From assembly GCA_043780595.1 (NCBI GenBank), contig JAYWCL010000259.1, positions 1 through 30,687 of the forward strand: DNA of 30,687 nucleotides, read 5' to 3'. This stretch comes from Limnoglobus sp043780595. GTDB taxonomy: Bacteria > Planctomycetota > Planctomycetia > Gemmatales > Gemmataceae. This document shows positions 1 through 8,822 of the stretch, piece after piece (the stretch's first letter is position 1; every line of letters starts with the position of its first letter). The notes beneath the pieces are model-generated. The model ran no database searches. It had not been told where the DNA came from and saw nothing but the letters and a program-made list of their open reading frames with translations. The translations under genes and the position numbers were made by a program.

Positions 1-554
1 GCCGCATAATCGACGCGGCTGCGGTACGTCGGGTTGCGCCCGCCGCGCGGCAATGTGTAAACCTCCACGATGCGATCTTGCAGATTCACGATCCAATACA
101 CTGGTATTTTCGCCTCTGCATAAATCTGCAACTTCTCGCCGCGATCGTATGCGAGCGATGTATCGGACACTTCCAAAACCCATGCAATTTCACCCGTCCC
201 CGCATGTCGCTCATCGTACCGGTTGTCAGGCCCGATCGTGATGGAGAGATCGGGTTCCGGCTCACTGTCGGCGAGCGTAATTGGACCTTGAGCATCGAGC
301 ACGAATTCGGCAGCGATGAAGGGTCGTACGCATTCCATTAATCGACGAAGTGCTTTCTTATGTGGTGGATTCATAATCGGTTTTTCCCTGATGACTCCGC
401 GAATCAATTCGCAACGGTTGCCCTCGGAGAGTAACCCGATCTCGCCCATCCGGTGATATTCCTCCACCGTGAATCGTTTGATTACTGGTAAACCATCATT
501 CGCTGGTTTCGGCGGTTTCAAAGTGCGTGCCGTCGAGCGGATCGTGCGATTCAT
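1..554 (-). CDS. Uma2 family (DUF820) endonuclease-like protein, 3' end outside window
   Basis: The minus strand is open from an ATG at 554 to the window edge, giving 184 codons without a stop, so the C-terminus is missing. Translation shows the usual DUF820/Uma2 order: an N-terminal TVEEYHRMGEIGLL segment, then GNRCELIRGVI, then EPDLSI, EVSDTSLAYDR, EKLQIYAEAKIPVYWIVNL. The acidic residues in EPDLSI and EVS and the Lys of EKLQIYAEA are the PD-(D/E)xK-like catalytic set of this fold. A GGGGG run just upstream of the ATG can serve as ribosome binding site. Uma2 proteins are abundant in planctomycetes and cyanobacteria; their biological role is not settled and the nuclease activity is inferred from the fold. 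Family assignment is firm, function is not. Confidence 0.88.
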   Translation of the reverse strand, partial: MNRTIRSTARTLKPPKPANDGLPVIKRFTVEEYHRMGEIGLLSEGNRCELIRGVIREKPIMNPPHKKALRRLMECVRPFIAAEFVLDAQGPITLADSEPEPDLSITIGPDNRYDERHAGTGEIAWVLEVSDTSLAYDRGEKLQIYAEAKIPVYWIVNLQDRIVEVYTLPRGGRNPTYRSRVDYA

Positions 555-645
555 CGGTTCCCCCACTGGCTGGTAACGGGCATCATCGGATCGTAAGGGA
601 AATGAGGTGCGTTCGACAGGTGAGATTCGACGCAAAGTGCGAAAG

Positions 646-720
646 GGTGACTGACGGGATTTGAACCCGCGGCCTCTAGAACCACAATCTAGCGCTCTAA
701 CCAACTGAGCTACAGCCACC
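646..720 (-). tRNA. tRNA-His (anticodon GUG)
   Basis: On the minus strand the sequence begins GGTGGCTGTAGCTCAG and folds as a cloverleaf. The anticodon stem CTAGA/TCTAG encloses the 7-base loop TTGTGGT, anticodon GTG. The T arm carries GGTTCAAATCC. The 5' end has the extra G(-1) opposite C73 that is the identity element of tRNA-His, and it is encoded here. One G-U pair (G4-U69) lies in the acceptor stem. CCA is not encoded, so it must be added after transcription. Confidence 0.96.
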
Positions 721-786
721 ATCTCTCTATTTTTTACACGATTCCTGCGCTCCGTCAACCGCGCGGGGCGCTGTTTTGCGGCGATC

Positions 787-1662
787 TCAGTTCTCGGGGG
801 TCACTTCGCCGTCGTTTCGCATTCCCATCAGTTCGAGAACGTACGGGTTCGTGATTTCCGGAATCGCCTTCACGTGGCCGTCGGCGAAGCAGAACATCAC
901 GACTTGCGTGTGCATACTGCCGAACTTCCAGCCGGTGTCGTTGGGGTTCGTCGTCAGCGGGAATCGTCGCCCGGCGGCACGGGTGTTGCACTGGTAAAAA
1001 TCGCCGTTGTACTGCGAGCAATCCCACCAGCCGTAGCCTTGTTTCCCTTGAGGAACGTGCTTTTCGCCGATCAGGAAGGTGTTGCTCAGGCCGTCGGTGA
1101 AGTCGGCGAACCGCTGCGGCGTGCCCAACTGGAACGCGCCGCGCATGTCCGGTGACGTATTCGTCGGCGCGTCGTTTCCGGAGCGGTCGATGCTCGCGGC
1201 ATAGTCGCCGAGTGCGCCGGGGAAATGCGTACTGCCGCCGGTGCTGGGTATGTCGCCGTTGATGCTGAGCACGACCCCCGACGACGACGTCCGACGGCTC
1301 GGACAGAAGTAGTTCTTTACGGGTGACGTTCGGGCAACGGTCGATTGATCGTAATACTTTCGGCTCAGATCCCAACGCCGATACAGGTTGTCTTGCTCCA
1401 GTTGCGGCAGAATCATCACCGCCCACGTTGCATAGCCGCGGTCGGCGGCGTTCCCGAGCGAACTCGGGGGCAGTTTCTCCATCGCATTTTCGTAGTTGTG
1501 CATCGCCAAGCCGAGTTGGTGCAGGTTGTTCGCGCAGCTAATCCGGCTCGCCGCCTCGCGCGCCTTCTGAACGGCGGGGAGTAACAGCCCCATCAAGATG
1601 GAAATGATCGCGATCACGACGAGGAGTTCGATCAGTGTGAAGCCGCGACGGGGTTTCCGCAT
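787..1662 (-). CDS. DUF1559 domain protein with type IV prepilin-like N-terminus
   Basis: This is a planctomycete DUF1559 protein of about 291 residues. The N-terminus has the type IV prepilin/pseudopilin cleavage site and hydrophobic helix, RRGFTLIELLVVIAII, with the usual Phe-Thr-Leu-Ile-Glu. It is followed by LLPAVQKAREAA, and the C-terminus has the FADGHVKAIPEI signature (H-x9-DG class). The family is expanded to tens of copies per planctomycete genome and is thought to form pseudopilin-like surface or secretion structures; its role is unproven. Two ATGs are possible, at 1671 and 1662. AAGGA at 1671-1675 abuts the first but sits 8 bases from the second, so 1662 is preferred. It lies directly downstream of the zinc-ribbon membrane gene (stop at 1678), so the two are probably one transcript. 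Confidence 0.93.
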   Translation of the reverse strand: MRKPRRGFTLIELLVVIAIISILMGLLLPAVQKAREAASRISCANNLHQLGLAMHNYENAMEKLPPSSLGNAADRGYATWAVMILPQLEQDNLYRRWDLSRKYYDQSTVARTSPVKNYFCPSRRTSSSGVVLSINGDIPSTGGSTHFPGALGDYAASIDRSGNDAPTNTSPDMRGAFQLGTPQRFADFTDGLSNTFLIGEKHVPQGKQGYGWWDCSQYNGDFYQCNTRAAGRRFPLTTNPNDTGWKFGSMHTQVVMFCFADGHVKAIPEITNPYVLELMGMRNDGEVTPEN

Positions 1663-1677
1663 CGGACGCATCCTTGT

Positions 1678-2712
1678 TTAACGGAGTGTAATCGACGCCC
1701 ACGGGATCTGAAGTTTGACCGATTCGGTTTCGCCGAACGCCACGCCCGGCAGTTCAAATCGCAGGTATTCCACTGGCTTCGCGGGGGGCTGAAACAAGAA
1801 CAGTTGCTCGGCGGATTTGCCGGGGAACAGCCCCGCCGGTTGCGGTCGATCCCCCGCTTCCCACGGCGCTTCAAAGACTTTGATTGCCAGCAGGTTCCCT
1901 TGTGGGTCGGTGGCTTTCGGCCGCGGCGCATCGGGCTTCCACCCGACGAATTCGAGTTTCCGCGCCACGCCGACGTTCTTCACCAACACGCGAATCTGGA
2001 GGTACTTTTCTTTCGTTCGCGATTTCTGCCCCTTCAATCCCGTGACTTCCAAGGTGTGGATCGCCACGAGCGGTGCGGACACCTGGATGTCGTCGTAGAG
2101 CCACGATGCTTTCTGAATGTCCACCCATTCCACGGGTATCGGCGTGCTGCCATCGCTGCTGAGCGCCTTGACCGTCTTGGAATCGTCGGGGAGATCGAGC
2201 GATTTCCAGGAACTGAAACCGAGCCAACTGGGTAACGCGACGACGAGCAGAATCACGAAGCCGGATACGGCGGGTGCCACGTGGGTGGCAGTGCGTTTGC
2301 GATCCGCCAACAGCCAGGCGATGCCGCCGAACAGCAAGCCGAAGCCCGCACAACCGAGTGCCACAAATCTCCCGTATGGGAACTGCGTGGCGATCAGGCC
2401 AATGCCCGCGAGCGCGATCGCCGTCAGCGACCACGGCATCGTCGGTTCGTCGACTTTCGTCGGTGCGGGCAACGGGGCAACATCGACCGGCGCGGGCAGT
2501 TCCGCCACGCTCGTCGTCGGGATCGTTACCGTTTCGGCTTTTGCAGCAAGCGTTTTGGTGGTCGTGCTCGAAGAACTGGCGTAGGTTTCGCTGGCCGCCG
2601 CAATCGTGAAACTACTGCGGCACTTCGGGCAGGTCGCGCTCAGGCCGATGGCGCGATCCGGTGCGCGAACGCTCCCCTCCAGGCAATACGGGCACTGAGC
2701 GATGATCGGCAT
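1678..2712 (-). CDS. Zinc-ribbon membrane protein of unknown function
   Basis: The 344-residue product has an N-terminal zinc ribbon with Cys7-x2-Cys10 and Cys28-x2-Cys31. A Ser/Thr/Pro/Ala-rich linker (about 36-90) follows, then three hydrophobic helices at about 92-110, 115-136 and 145-165, and a C-terminal soluble domain of about 170 residues. The last domain is predicted to be beta-rich and resembles DUF4352-like immunoglobulin folds of membrane-anchored proteins; this is a guess from pattern only. Planctomycete genomes carry many such zinc-ribbon-plus-helices proteins. The gene precedes the DUF1559 gene with only 6 bases between its stop and that gene's first ATG, suggesting co-transcription. 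No catalytic motif is visible. Confidence 0.85.
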   Translation of the reverse strand: MPIIAQCPYCLEGSVRAPDRAIGLSATCPKCRSSFTIAAASETYASSSSTTTKTLAAKAETVTIPTTSVAELPAPVDVAPLPAPTKVDEPTMPWSLTAIALAGIGLIATQFPYGRFVALGCAGFGLLFGGIAWLLADRKRTATHVAPAVSGFVILLVVALPSWLGFSSWKSLDLPDDSKTVKALSSDGSTPIPVEWVDIQKASWLYDDIQVSAPLVAIHTLEVTGLKGQKSRTKEKYLQIRVLVKNVGVARKLEFVGWKPDAPRPKATDPQGNLLAIKVFEAPWEAGDRPQPAGLFPGKSAEQLFLFQPPAKPVEYLRFELPGVAFGETESVKLQIPWASITLR

Positions 2713-2859
2713 AATGCCATTATCCGTGAATGAGAATGTCCCCGTGCCATCATACGGTCATACCTTCAAACGCGAAAGGTTTGCAATCGGCGACAGGAAA
2801 GGGCGTGCGCGAAACCGGCAATTCGAGGCACGGTTCCAATCGCGGCGAAGCCAACGAAG

Positions 2860-2888
2860 AAAGCCCCGCGACTTCGTCGCGGGGCTTT
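2860..2888 (-). terminator. Hairpin terminator for the secretin gene
   Basis: A perfect 13-bp stem (2860-2872 with 2876-2888, arm AAAGCCCCGCGAC) with a 3-base loop lies 24 bases past the secretin stop codon. On the minus strand it is followed by CTTCGTTGG, a short and imperfect T tract. Position and strength fit intrinsic termination. It also separates the secretin from the zinc-ribbon gene that starts at 2712. Confidence 0.75.
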
Positions 2889-2912
2889 CGGGTTTTCGCG
2901 TTCCGCTCGGCG

Positions 2913-5900
2913 TTAGTTGCCGGGGGAGAGACCTTCGAGGCTGCTACCGGTTTGGCGGGCCTCTTCTTCGCTGTTGATGATGATTCGCGGCGTGACCATC
3001 AGCATCACGTGGCGGGTTTCTTGGCCGACGCCGACGTTCTTGAACAAGCGGTTCAGGTACGGCACTTGCGACAGCACCGGAGGCCCGAACTCGTTGCGTC
3101 CTTGCGACAGCGTCTTCAACCCGCCCAGCAGAACCGTTCCCCCGTCTGGCACGGCCACGGTCGTTTGGGCCGTGATTTCCGTGAAGGACGGTTGTTGGAA
3201 GAACTGCGTGAACGGGATCGGCTGACCTTGCGAGCCACCTTCGAACACGGGCGTAATGAACGTCGTGATCGGGAACAGTGGCACAGTTGCACTGGCGAGG
3301 GCCGTCAGCGTTGGCGTCAAGTTCAAGCGGACGAAGCGACGGTCGGCGGAGATCACCGCTTGCACCGTGATGCTGACGCCCGGCGAACCGGGGCCACCCG
3401 CACCGGCGTTCCCGATCGGGAAGGCGGTGTTCTGCGGCAGGTACACGAACTGCCCGCCGACGTTGACGACTTGCAGGCCGGTCGTGAAGAACGCGAGGTC
3501 GTTGACGCCCACCGTCGAGGTTTGGCCGTTGAACAACGTCAGCTTCGGAGCCTGCATGATGTTCACGCGGCGATTGCCCTGTGCGGCTTCCAGGAACATG
3601 TACACCTGGATGTCGTTCAGGAACGCGAGGCCCAGCGACAGGCCGCCGTTCGTGGTTGGCCCGAGCGACGGTTGATACCCGCCGAACGGAGGCAGCGAGA
3701 GGCCGAAGCTGCTCGGACGCACCGGCACGCCGAGGTCCGACGAGAACCCGCTGGCAGGCGAGAACCCGACGATGCCCTTGCCGTTGATGTCGTTGATGAA
3801 CGGCTCGGGGCGGAACGAACTCGTGGCAATCTGGCGTTCCAGCGTTTGGTTGTTCGTCTTGATATTCGCCTGGAAGTCCACTCCGACGCGTTCGAAGAAG
3901 GTTTCCGACAGCGACACCACGCGGATTTCGACGGCCACCGACAGGTCTTGCAACCGGCGGAGAGCATCGAGGAGATCTTGCACTTCGCGAACCACATCGG
4001 CCGTCTGGTTGACGACCATCGCACCGCCGATGTCGTAGTACGCGATGTTGCCAGCCCCACCCATCTGCTGCCACGAACCGGGGCGGATCATGTTCGATAC
4101 GAGATTCATCAACTGCTGGCTGTAGACCGCACGTTGTGGCGACATCGCGATGGCGCTGGTGATGCCACTTTGCAGCGAACCTGCTGCCGGGCCGGGAAGG
4201 AACGGCATGCCGTTACCGGGGACGCCGTTTCCGCCGCTGACGAGTTCGCCACCCTTGAGGCCGTTACTCTGAATCTGCGGAGTGGTGATACCGGCACTGC
4301 CTGCTGCGTTCGTGGAGTTCAGGTTTGGCAACGCTTTCGTCGAGGCAATCGCCCCGGCGAGCGTGTGGTGCGGTGAGAGGCCGTACTCGGGGATCGGCGT
4401 GACCAGGTCCATCACGTGGAAGACCTTCGTGACCAGACGCCCCTTCGAGCGCTTCGTGGTCGTGACCTTCACCACGTTGTTTTCGACGACGAACGACAGT
4501 CGGGCTTTTTCGAGCACGATCGAGAGTGCATCGCGGAGTGGCAGGTCTTTGACGTCTTCGGTGACGTTAACGCTATCGAGCGAAATCTTCTCGTCGTCGA
4601 GGGAGGCATCGTCGGAGACGATGTTCAGGCCGGACTTCGAGCGAATGTCGTCGAGCACATCCCGCAGGGGTTTGTCCTTCGCCTTCAGGCTGAACGACGT
4701 ACTGAGCGTCTGTTCGATACGCTGTTCGGCAGGCGTCTTCAACCGTTGGTACGGGTCTTCGCCACGCAGCGCGGCAATCCGCGAACGATTCGGATCGATC
4801 TGCAACGGGTTGTCGAGCGTCAAGGCAGGGCCTTGCTTGTTCGCATCGTTGAGAGTGTTCAACACGAACGATTCGGTATCGCTCTTGATCTGCTGGAACT
4901 CGGCGATTCGCTTCGCGTTCTTCGCTTGCTCGTAGATGAACGTCAGCGTTGGATCGTCGAGATCGAGCTGCTTCACTTGCAGGGCCAGCGATTCCGCGTC
5001 GCGGAACTTCCGTGCCTTCATCATCACGTTGATTTCGGCGACCTTTTTCTTGATCTCGTCTTGCTTCTGCGCTTCGGCCACGTTCGCGGTCAACATCGTC
5101 TTGCGAACCAAGCCCTTTTCGTCGGTTTCTCGCTTAATCACGTCGATGTTGTGCTTGAGCTTGCCGTACCCTTCGAGGCGGGTTTCGACGCCACGTAGGA
5201 GGTTGGCTTGTCGCTGAGCCGTCTGGCCGGAGGTCCGGATCTTGGCGGCGTACTCTTCGAGAATCTTGATCGCCGCATCGGTCTCGCCACGACCCCATGC
5301 TGCACTCGCCGCGTTCATCGTGTCGAGGCCGTCTTGGCGCAGTTTCTGGAACGCGACTTCGTTCATCGCGTTTTGTTCGCTGGCCAACGTGCTGACCGGC
5401 TTCTCGGTGGCGACGACTTGCTGAATCGCGGCCGCGGCCATCGGTGCGTCGGACTTCGCCATGCAATCGGTCATCAGGTCGGCGGCTTTGGCCTTCTGCT
5501 CGGCGGTCATCAGTGCGGGGTCGATCGCCCCGAACACTTGGAGGGCTAGGCTGTATTGCTTCTGGCCGTGGGCTTGCACCGCATTTGCGAATGCAACCGT
5601 GGCCATTTTCTGGTTCGCACTTGTGGCTTCGACGTCGATCGTGCGAAGCATCGCTTGCGCGTTCGCCTTCGCCGTCGGGTCGCTGTTGTGCGCTTGAATG
5701 GCCATCGTTTTGGCCATCTCGAAGTTGCCGCGTTTCAACTCGGCTTCGGCTTGGGCCAACAGCGTGTTGCCCGTCACACGGGCCGTACCGGGCAGTTCGG
5801 CAACGGCCATCGGCAGCTTGACGCTATCGACGGGAACGAGCGTCTCGCCGCTCGGCGTCGGCAAGCTACCCACGACGTTGATACCCGCAGGCATCGCGAT

Positions 5901-7175
5901 CGGGCTGATCTTCGCGAGGCGGTCGTCGATCGACTTCGTGTATAAACCGAGGCCACCCGAAAGCTGGCGTGCGGTGTCGAGTGCGGCCTGTGCGTTGCCG
6001 GTTTGCTTCGCGGCGATCTGCTTGTCGGCGTCTTTGACGAGGCTCTCGATCATGTCGCGGCCGGAAGCCTGTGCCGACTGAAAGAGTTGCTCGGGCGAAT
6101 CTTCGCCGGCACCGAAAGCGTTCGTGAGGCGATTGTCTTCGGCCAACTTGCGAGCGGCGTCGGCCTTAACTCGCGCTTCCACCACCATGTTCTTGGCGAG
6201 GAGCGTGCGGCCTTCGGCCACGAGGCGAGCGACTTCGGCTTTCGCGGGGTTTACCAGTTCCGCCACAACGGGCATCGGTACTGGCGCGAACGATGGCAGG
6301 TTCGGGGCAGGCAACTCGGCCATCGCCGAGCGAACGCCCTTCTCACCGGCGAACGTCTTTGCGGCCACGGGCAACATACCCGCCGGCTTGGTCGTGCTGC
6401 TCTTAGCGATGCTCGTTTCGGCGGTCGCAGGCATCTTCTTGCGAAGCGTCGCCTTCGCCGTTTCAATTTCGCCGATCAGCTTGTCGGGCTTCTCGCTGAA
6501 GTCCCACATGCTGTACGCGCCGTGCAGGTTTTTTGCCTGGTGGGCCGTATTCAGGGCTTGTTCGAGGTTCTGCATCCGCTCGGCATTGTTGCGAACGGGC
6601 ATCGCGAACAGCGTCTTCGACTTCTTGAACAGCGTATCGGATTGCACGCGGTCGGCTTTCGCCCGCGATTCTTGTACGTCTTTCATCAGCGAGGCGGGCG
6701 TGTCTTCAAAGAGACCCCAACGCAGGCCCTTGCTGCTACTGGCGCGGTCGGCCTGATAGGCGAAGTCTTGCGCCTGATCGAGTTGGCCGCTCGCCAGCGA
6801 TTGCCGACCGAGCTTCATAAGCTCTTTCGGATCGCTACTGGTCGCTTTCGCCACAGTCGCCATTTTCTTTTTGGCGATCTCGGCGAGCAGCGTTTCGGGC
6901 CGCGTCTCGGAATACGCGAGCGTCGCCTTCAGATCTTGCGCCTGTTTGGCGTAGGTTTCTGCGGCAGCCGAATCGCCGTTCGCCAGGGACTGTTTCGCTT
7001 GCGCGATCAGTGCCCGCGATTTTTCGACGCTGCTGACCGGGCTAGTCGCCCGTTCGGCGGGTCGATCGTATCCCTGAGCCGCGACGACACCTGCGGTCGT
7101 ACCGGCTAAAACCGGTACCAGTAACAGGCGGGCCGCCATGCCCTTCCAACCCCATTTTTTCGCCTGGAATGTCAT
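2913..7175 (-). CDS. Secretin (GspD/PilQ-type) with long helical N-terminal region
   Basis: The 1420-residue protein starts with a signal peptide (basic MTFQAKKWGWKG, then a hydrophobic stretch ending near VVAAQ). Residues of about 45-810 are Ala/Lys/Gln-rich helical repeats of TPR character (for example SRALIAQAKQSLANGDSAAA). Residues of about 820-920 form an STN/N0-like domain (KPLRDVLDDIRSKSGLNIV and a second DLPLRDALSIVL). A Gly/Asn-rich linker leads to the secretin core from about 1077 (AVEIRVVSLSETFFERVGVDF) to about 1405, including VAVPDGGTVLLGGL, PVLSQVPYLNRLFKN and MLMVTPRIII. Secretins form outer-membrane gates for type II secretion and type IV pili. No other secretion gene is adjacent. 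The helical region replaces the usual N1-N3 modules and is much longer than in classical GspD. An AGGGG motif precedes the ATG. Confidence 0.93.
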   Translation of the reverse strand: MTFQAKKWGWKGMAARLLLVPVLAGTTAGVVAAQGYDRPAERATSPVSSVEKSRALIAQAKQSLANGDSAAAETYAKQAQDLKATLAYSETRPETLLAEIAKKKMATVAKATSSDPKELMKLGRQSLASGQLDQAQDFAYQADRASSSKGLRWGLFEDTPASLMKDVQESRAKADRVQSDTLFKKSKTLFAMPVRNNAERMQNLEQALNTAHQAKNLHGAYSMWDFSEKPDKLIGEIETAKATLRKKMPATAETSIAKSSTTKPAGMLPVAAKTFAGEKGVRSAMAELPAPNLPSFAPVPMPVVAELVNPAKAEVARLVAEGRTLLAKNMVVEARVKADAARKLAEDNRLTNAFGAGEDSPEQLFQSAQASGRDMIESLVKDADKQIAAKQTGNAQAALDTARQLSGGLGLYTKSIDDRLAKISPIAMPAGINVVGSLPTPSGETLVPVDSVKLPMAVAELPGTARVTGNTLLAQAEAELKRGNFEMAKTMAIQAHNSDPTAKANAQAMLRTIDVEATSANQKMATVAFANAVQAHGQKQYSLALQVFGAIDPALMTAEQKAKAADLMTDCMAKSDAPMAAAAIQQVVATEKPVSTLASEQNAMNEVAFQKLRQDGLDTMNAASAAWGRGETDAAIKILEEYAAKIRTSGQTAQRQANLLRGVETRLEGYGKLKHNIDVIKRETDEKGLVRKTMLTANVAEAQKQDEIKKKVAEINVMMKARKFRDAESLALQVKQLDLDDPTLTFIYEQAKNAKRIAEFQQIKSDTESFVLNTLNDANKQGPALTLDNPLQIDPNRSRIAALRGEDPYQRLKTPAEQRIEQTLSTSFSLKAKDKPLRDVLDDIRSKSGLNIVSDDASLDDEKISLDSVNVTEDVKDLPLRDALSIVLEKARLSFVVENNVVKVTTTKRSKGRLVTKVFHVMDLVTPIPEYGLSPHHTLAGAIASTKALPNLNSTNAAGSAGITTPQIQSNGLKGGELVSGGNGVPGNGMPFLPGPAAGSLQSGITSAIAMSPQRAVYSQQLMNLVSNMIRPGSWQQMGGAGNIAYYDIGGAMVVNQTADVVREVQDLLDALRRLQDLSVAVEIRVVSLSETFFERVGVDFQANIKTNNQTLERQIATSSFRPEPFINDINGKGIVGFSPASGFSSDLGVPVRPSSFGLSLPPFGGYQPSLGPTTNGGLSLGLAFLNDIQVYMFLEAAQGNRRVNIMQAPKLTLFNGQTSTVGVNDLAFFTTGLQVVNVGGQFVYLPQNTAFPIGNAGAGGPGSPGVSITVQAVISADRRFVRLNLTPTLTALASATVPLFPITTFITPVFEGGSQGQPIPFTQFFQQPSFTEITAQTTVAVPDGGTVLLGGLKTLSQGRNEFGPPVLSQVPYLNRLFKNVGVGQETRHVMLMVTPRIIINSEEEARQTGSSLEGLSPGN

Positions 7176-7545
7176 GGTCCCCTACCCCTCCATTGGAAGA
7201 CCGAGTGCGTGTGCTCAGCACATGCCTCCAAACATCGACGGTGTCCCCCGACCCCGCATGATGCGAAAGCAGCCCCGTACCAACCGGTGCGTAGCCCAGT
7301 TCAGCCCGTACGTGCGATGGAATCTCGCGTTCGGAGTGAAAGTGTGTGAATGCCGCAGCCTGATAGCTACGCCTCGTGTGGAGGTCAAGCGGTTTTTCCG
7401 CCTGTTACGCCAGATATTTCCATTATTTTTCCGTAACAGTTCAATTTGGCCGCATCTGAGCTAGGATTGGGGGAAGTGCGGCAACGGGGCAGGTTCCGTT
7501 CGTCACCACTTACGCAACGTCCCCATCTACTGAGGTAACTCTTCC
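7176..7545. other. Divergent intergenic region between secretin and repeat-protein gene
   Basis: This 370-base gap must hold promoters for both divergent genes. It includes an AT-rich block at about 7408-7447, the most AT-rich stretch nearby, and a GAGGT ribosome binding motif at 7532-7536 for the rightward gene. I could not find a convincing -35/-10 pair or a small gene in it. Confidence 0.5.
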
Positions 7546-8532
7546 ATGACGCGGTTCGCATTCGGTCTCGTCGCCGCACTGTCCGTCCTCAGTGGTACGG
7601 CATTCGCCCAAACCCCGCCCCCGAAACTGAAACACCTGCACGGCCACGATTTGAAAGTCCGAAAAGCCGGCGAAGAGAACTTCACGCCCACGACGCAGAA
7701 AGTCGGCATCGAGTTCTTCCACGACACCACGGGCAACGCCATCGTCGCGCTATCCGAAACCGGCAGTATTGCAGTCGCTGCGTTCGCTGCACCCGGTGAT
7801 GTGAAAAAGTCCGAATGGCTGTTCGCGCATAACTTCCGTGCCCGCAAGAGCGGCGAGGAAACCTTCACCCCCGAGACGAAGAAGATCTCCGTCGAAATTT
7901 TCCGCGACATCAGCACGAACAAGCTCATCTTCATTTCCGATCTGAAGACGATCGCCCTCATGGATGCACCTGCCAAGCTCGAAACCGACAAGGAACCGGT
8001 CTGGCACCACGCGCTGACACTGAAGGTACGCGGGAGTAACGAAGTCGATTTCAAAGTCGCGAAGAAACTCGGACTAGAAGTGTACAAAGAAGGCAACAGC
8101 GGCGGGTTGGTGTACGTCAGCGAAACCGGTTCGATCGCGACCGCCGCCGCACCCGCAGCGATTCCGACTACGGTGAAGGCACCCAAGGCGCTTTACGGCC
8201 TGAAGCTACAAGTGCGGAAAGCCGACGAGGGCGACTTCACCGAAACGACGAAGACGTACGCGCTCGAAGCGTTCTCCGATCCGAACAGCGGCGCGATGGT
8301 GTACATTTCCGAGACCGGTTCGATCGCCACCGCCCCACTACCCGCAAGCATGAAGACCGACCAAGGCGTACGCTGGAGCCACGCCACGATGTACAAAGTG
8401 CGAAAGAGCGGCGAAGCGAACTTCGACAAAACGACCGCAAAATTCGGCATCGAAGTCTTCGAAGACAAAAACACTGGCAACCTCGTCTACATCGCCGAGA
8501 ACGGCGCAATCGCCGTGCTGGCAAAGAAGTAA
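7546..8532 (+). CDS. Secreted protein of five ~60-residue tandem repeats, unknown function
   Basis: The 328-residue product has a signal peptide (basic start, hydrophobic core, cleavage expected after TAFAQ) and then almost nothing but five divergent repeats at about residues 33-79, 94-140, 155-201, 217-263 and 279-326. The repeat reads roughly H-x-L-K-V-R-K-x-G-E-x-x-F-T, then a strand like KFGIEVFED, then G-x-L-V-Y-I-S-E-T-G-S-I-A. The alternation suggests beta hairpins, so a propeller or beta-solenoid is possible. I do not recognise a named family. The second repeat is the most diverged (SDLKTIALMD for SETGSIA). A damaged copy of the last ~40 codons lies at 9126-9248, after the toxin-antitoxin genes. 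Repeats and signal peptide are seen directly; a cell-surface or periplasmic binding role is only inference. Confidence 0.85.
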   Translation: MTRFAFGLVAALSVLSGTAFAQTPPPKLKHLHGHDLKVRKAGEENFTPTTQKVGIEFFHDTTGNAIVALSETGSIAVAAFAAPGDVKKSEWLFAHNFRARKSGEETFTPETKKISVEIFRDISTNKLIFISDLKTIALMDAPAKLETDKEPVWHHALTLKVRGSNEVDFKVAKKLGLEVYKEGNSGGLVYVSETGSIATAAAPAAIPTTVKAPKALYGLKLQVRKADEGDFTETTKTYALEAFSDPNSGAMVYISETGSIATAPLPASMKTDQGVRWSHATMYKVRKSGEANFDKTTAKFGIEVFEDKNTGNLVYIAENGAIAVLAKK

Positions 8533-8594
8533 ATGAAGCGAGTGAGTTGTCGTCGACGATATGATGACAGCAGTCGCATAATCCGGAGGTCGCC

Positions 8595-8822
8595 ATGACA
8601 GCATCATTGGAAGAGTTAAAAACCACTGCGTCGGGTCTTCCGCTGCCCGAGCGAGCCGAACTGGCACATCACCTGCTGCGGACCTTGGATTCGCCAGAGG
8701 ATGGGGCCGTCGACGAGTGGCTGGCCCTCGCCGAGCAGCGCATGGCTGACGTCCGCGCCGGCCGGATCGTCGGCATCCCGGCCGCTCAAGTGCTGGAGAG
8801 CCTACGGAGGCCGCGCTCTTGA
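8595..8822 (+). CDS. Addiction-module antitoxin, TIGR02574/PF09720 family
   Basis: This 75-residue acidic protein has the typical form of the putative addiction module component family: an N-terminal helix, then LPLPERAELAHHLLRTLD, and an acidic middle ending in W-x-x-L-AEQRMADVRAG. The family is normally encoded just upstream of a RelE/ParE toxin and neutralises it. GGAGG at 8585-8589 lies 5 bases before the ATG. Its TGA overlaps the toxin's TTG start (TTGA), the expected translational coupling. A 10-bp palindrome, TCGTCGACGA at 8550-8559, is a possible autoregulatory operator (weak). The partner toxin is frameshifted, so this antitoxin may have no active target here. Confidence 0.88.
   Translation: MTASLEELKTTASGLPLPERAELAHHLLRTLDSPEDGAVDEWLALAEQRMADVRAGRIVGIPAAQVLESLRRPRS

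Noticed and set aside
755..1426. A 223-codon minus-strand frame overlapping the DUF1559 gene
   Set aside because: Same strand but a different frame from a gene with clear family motifs; composition is Arg-rich and without structure.
2730..4376. A 548-codon open frame on the plus strand opposite the secretin C-terminus
   Set aside because: It lies fully antisense to conserved secretin motifs, its translation is Arg/His/Glu-rich without any domain, and GC-rich codon use readily opens such frames.
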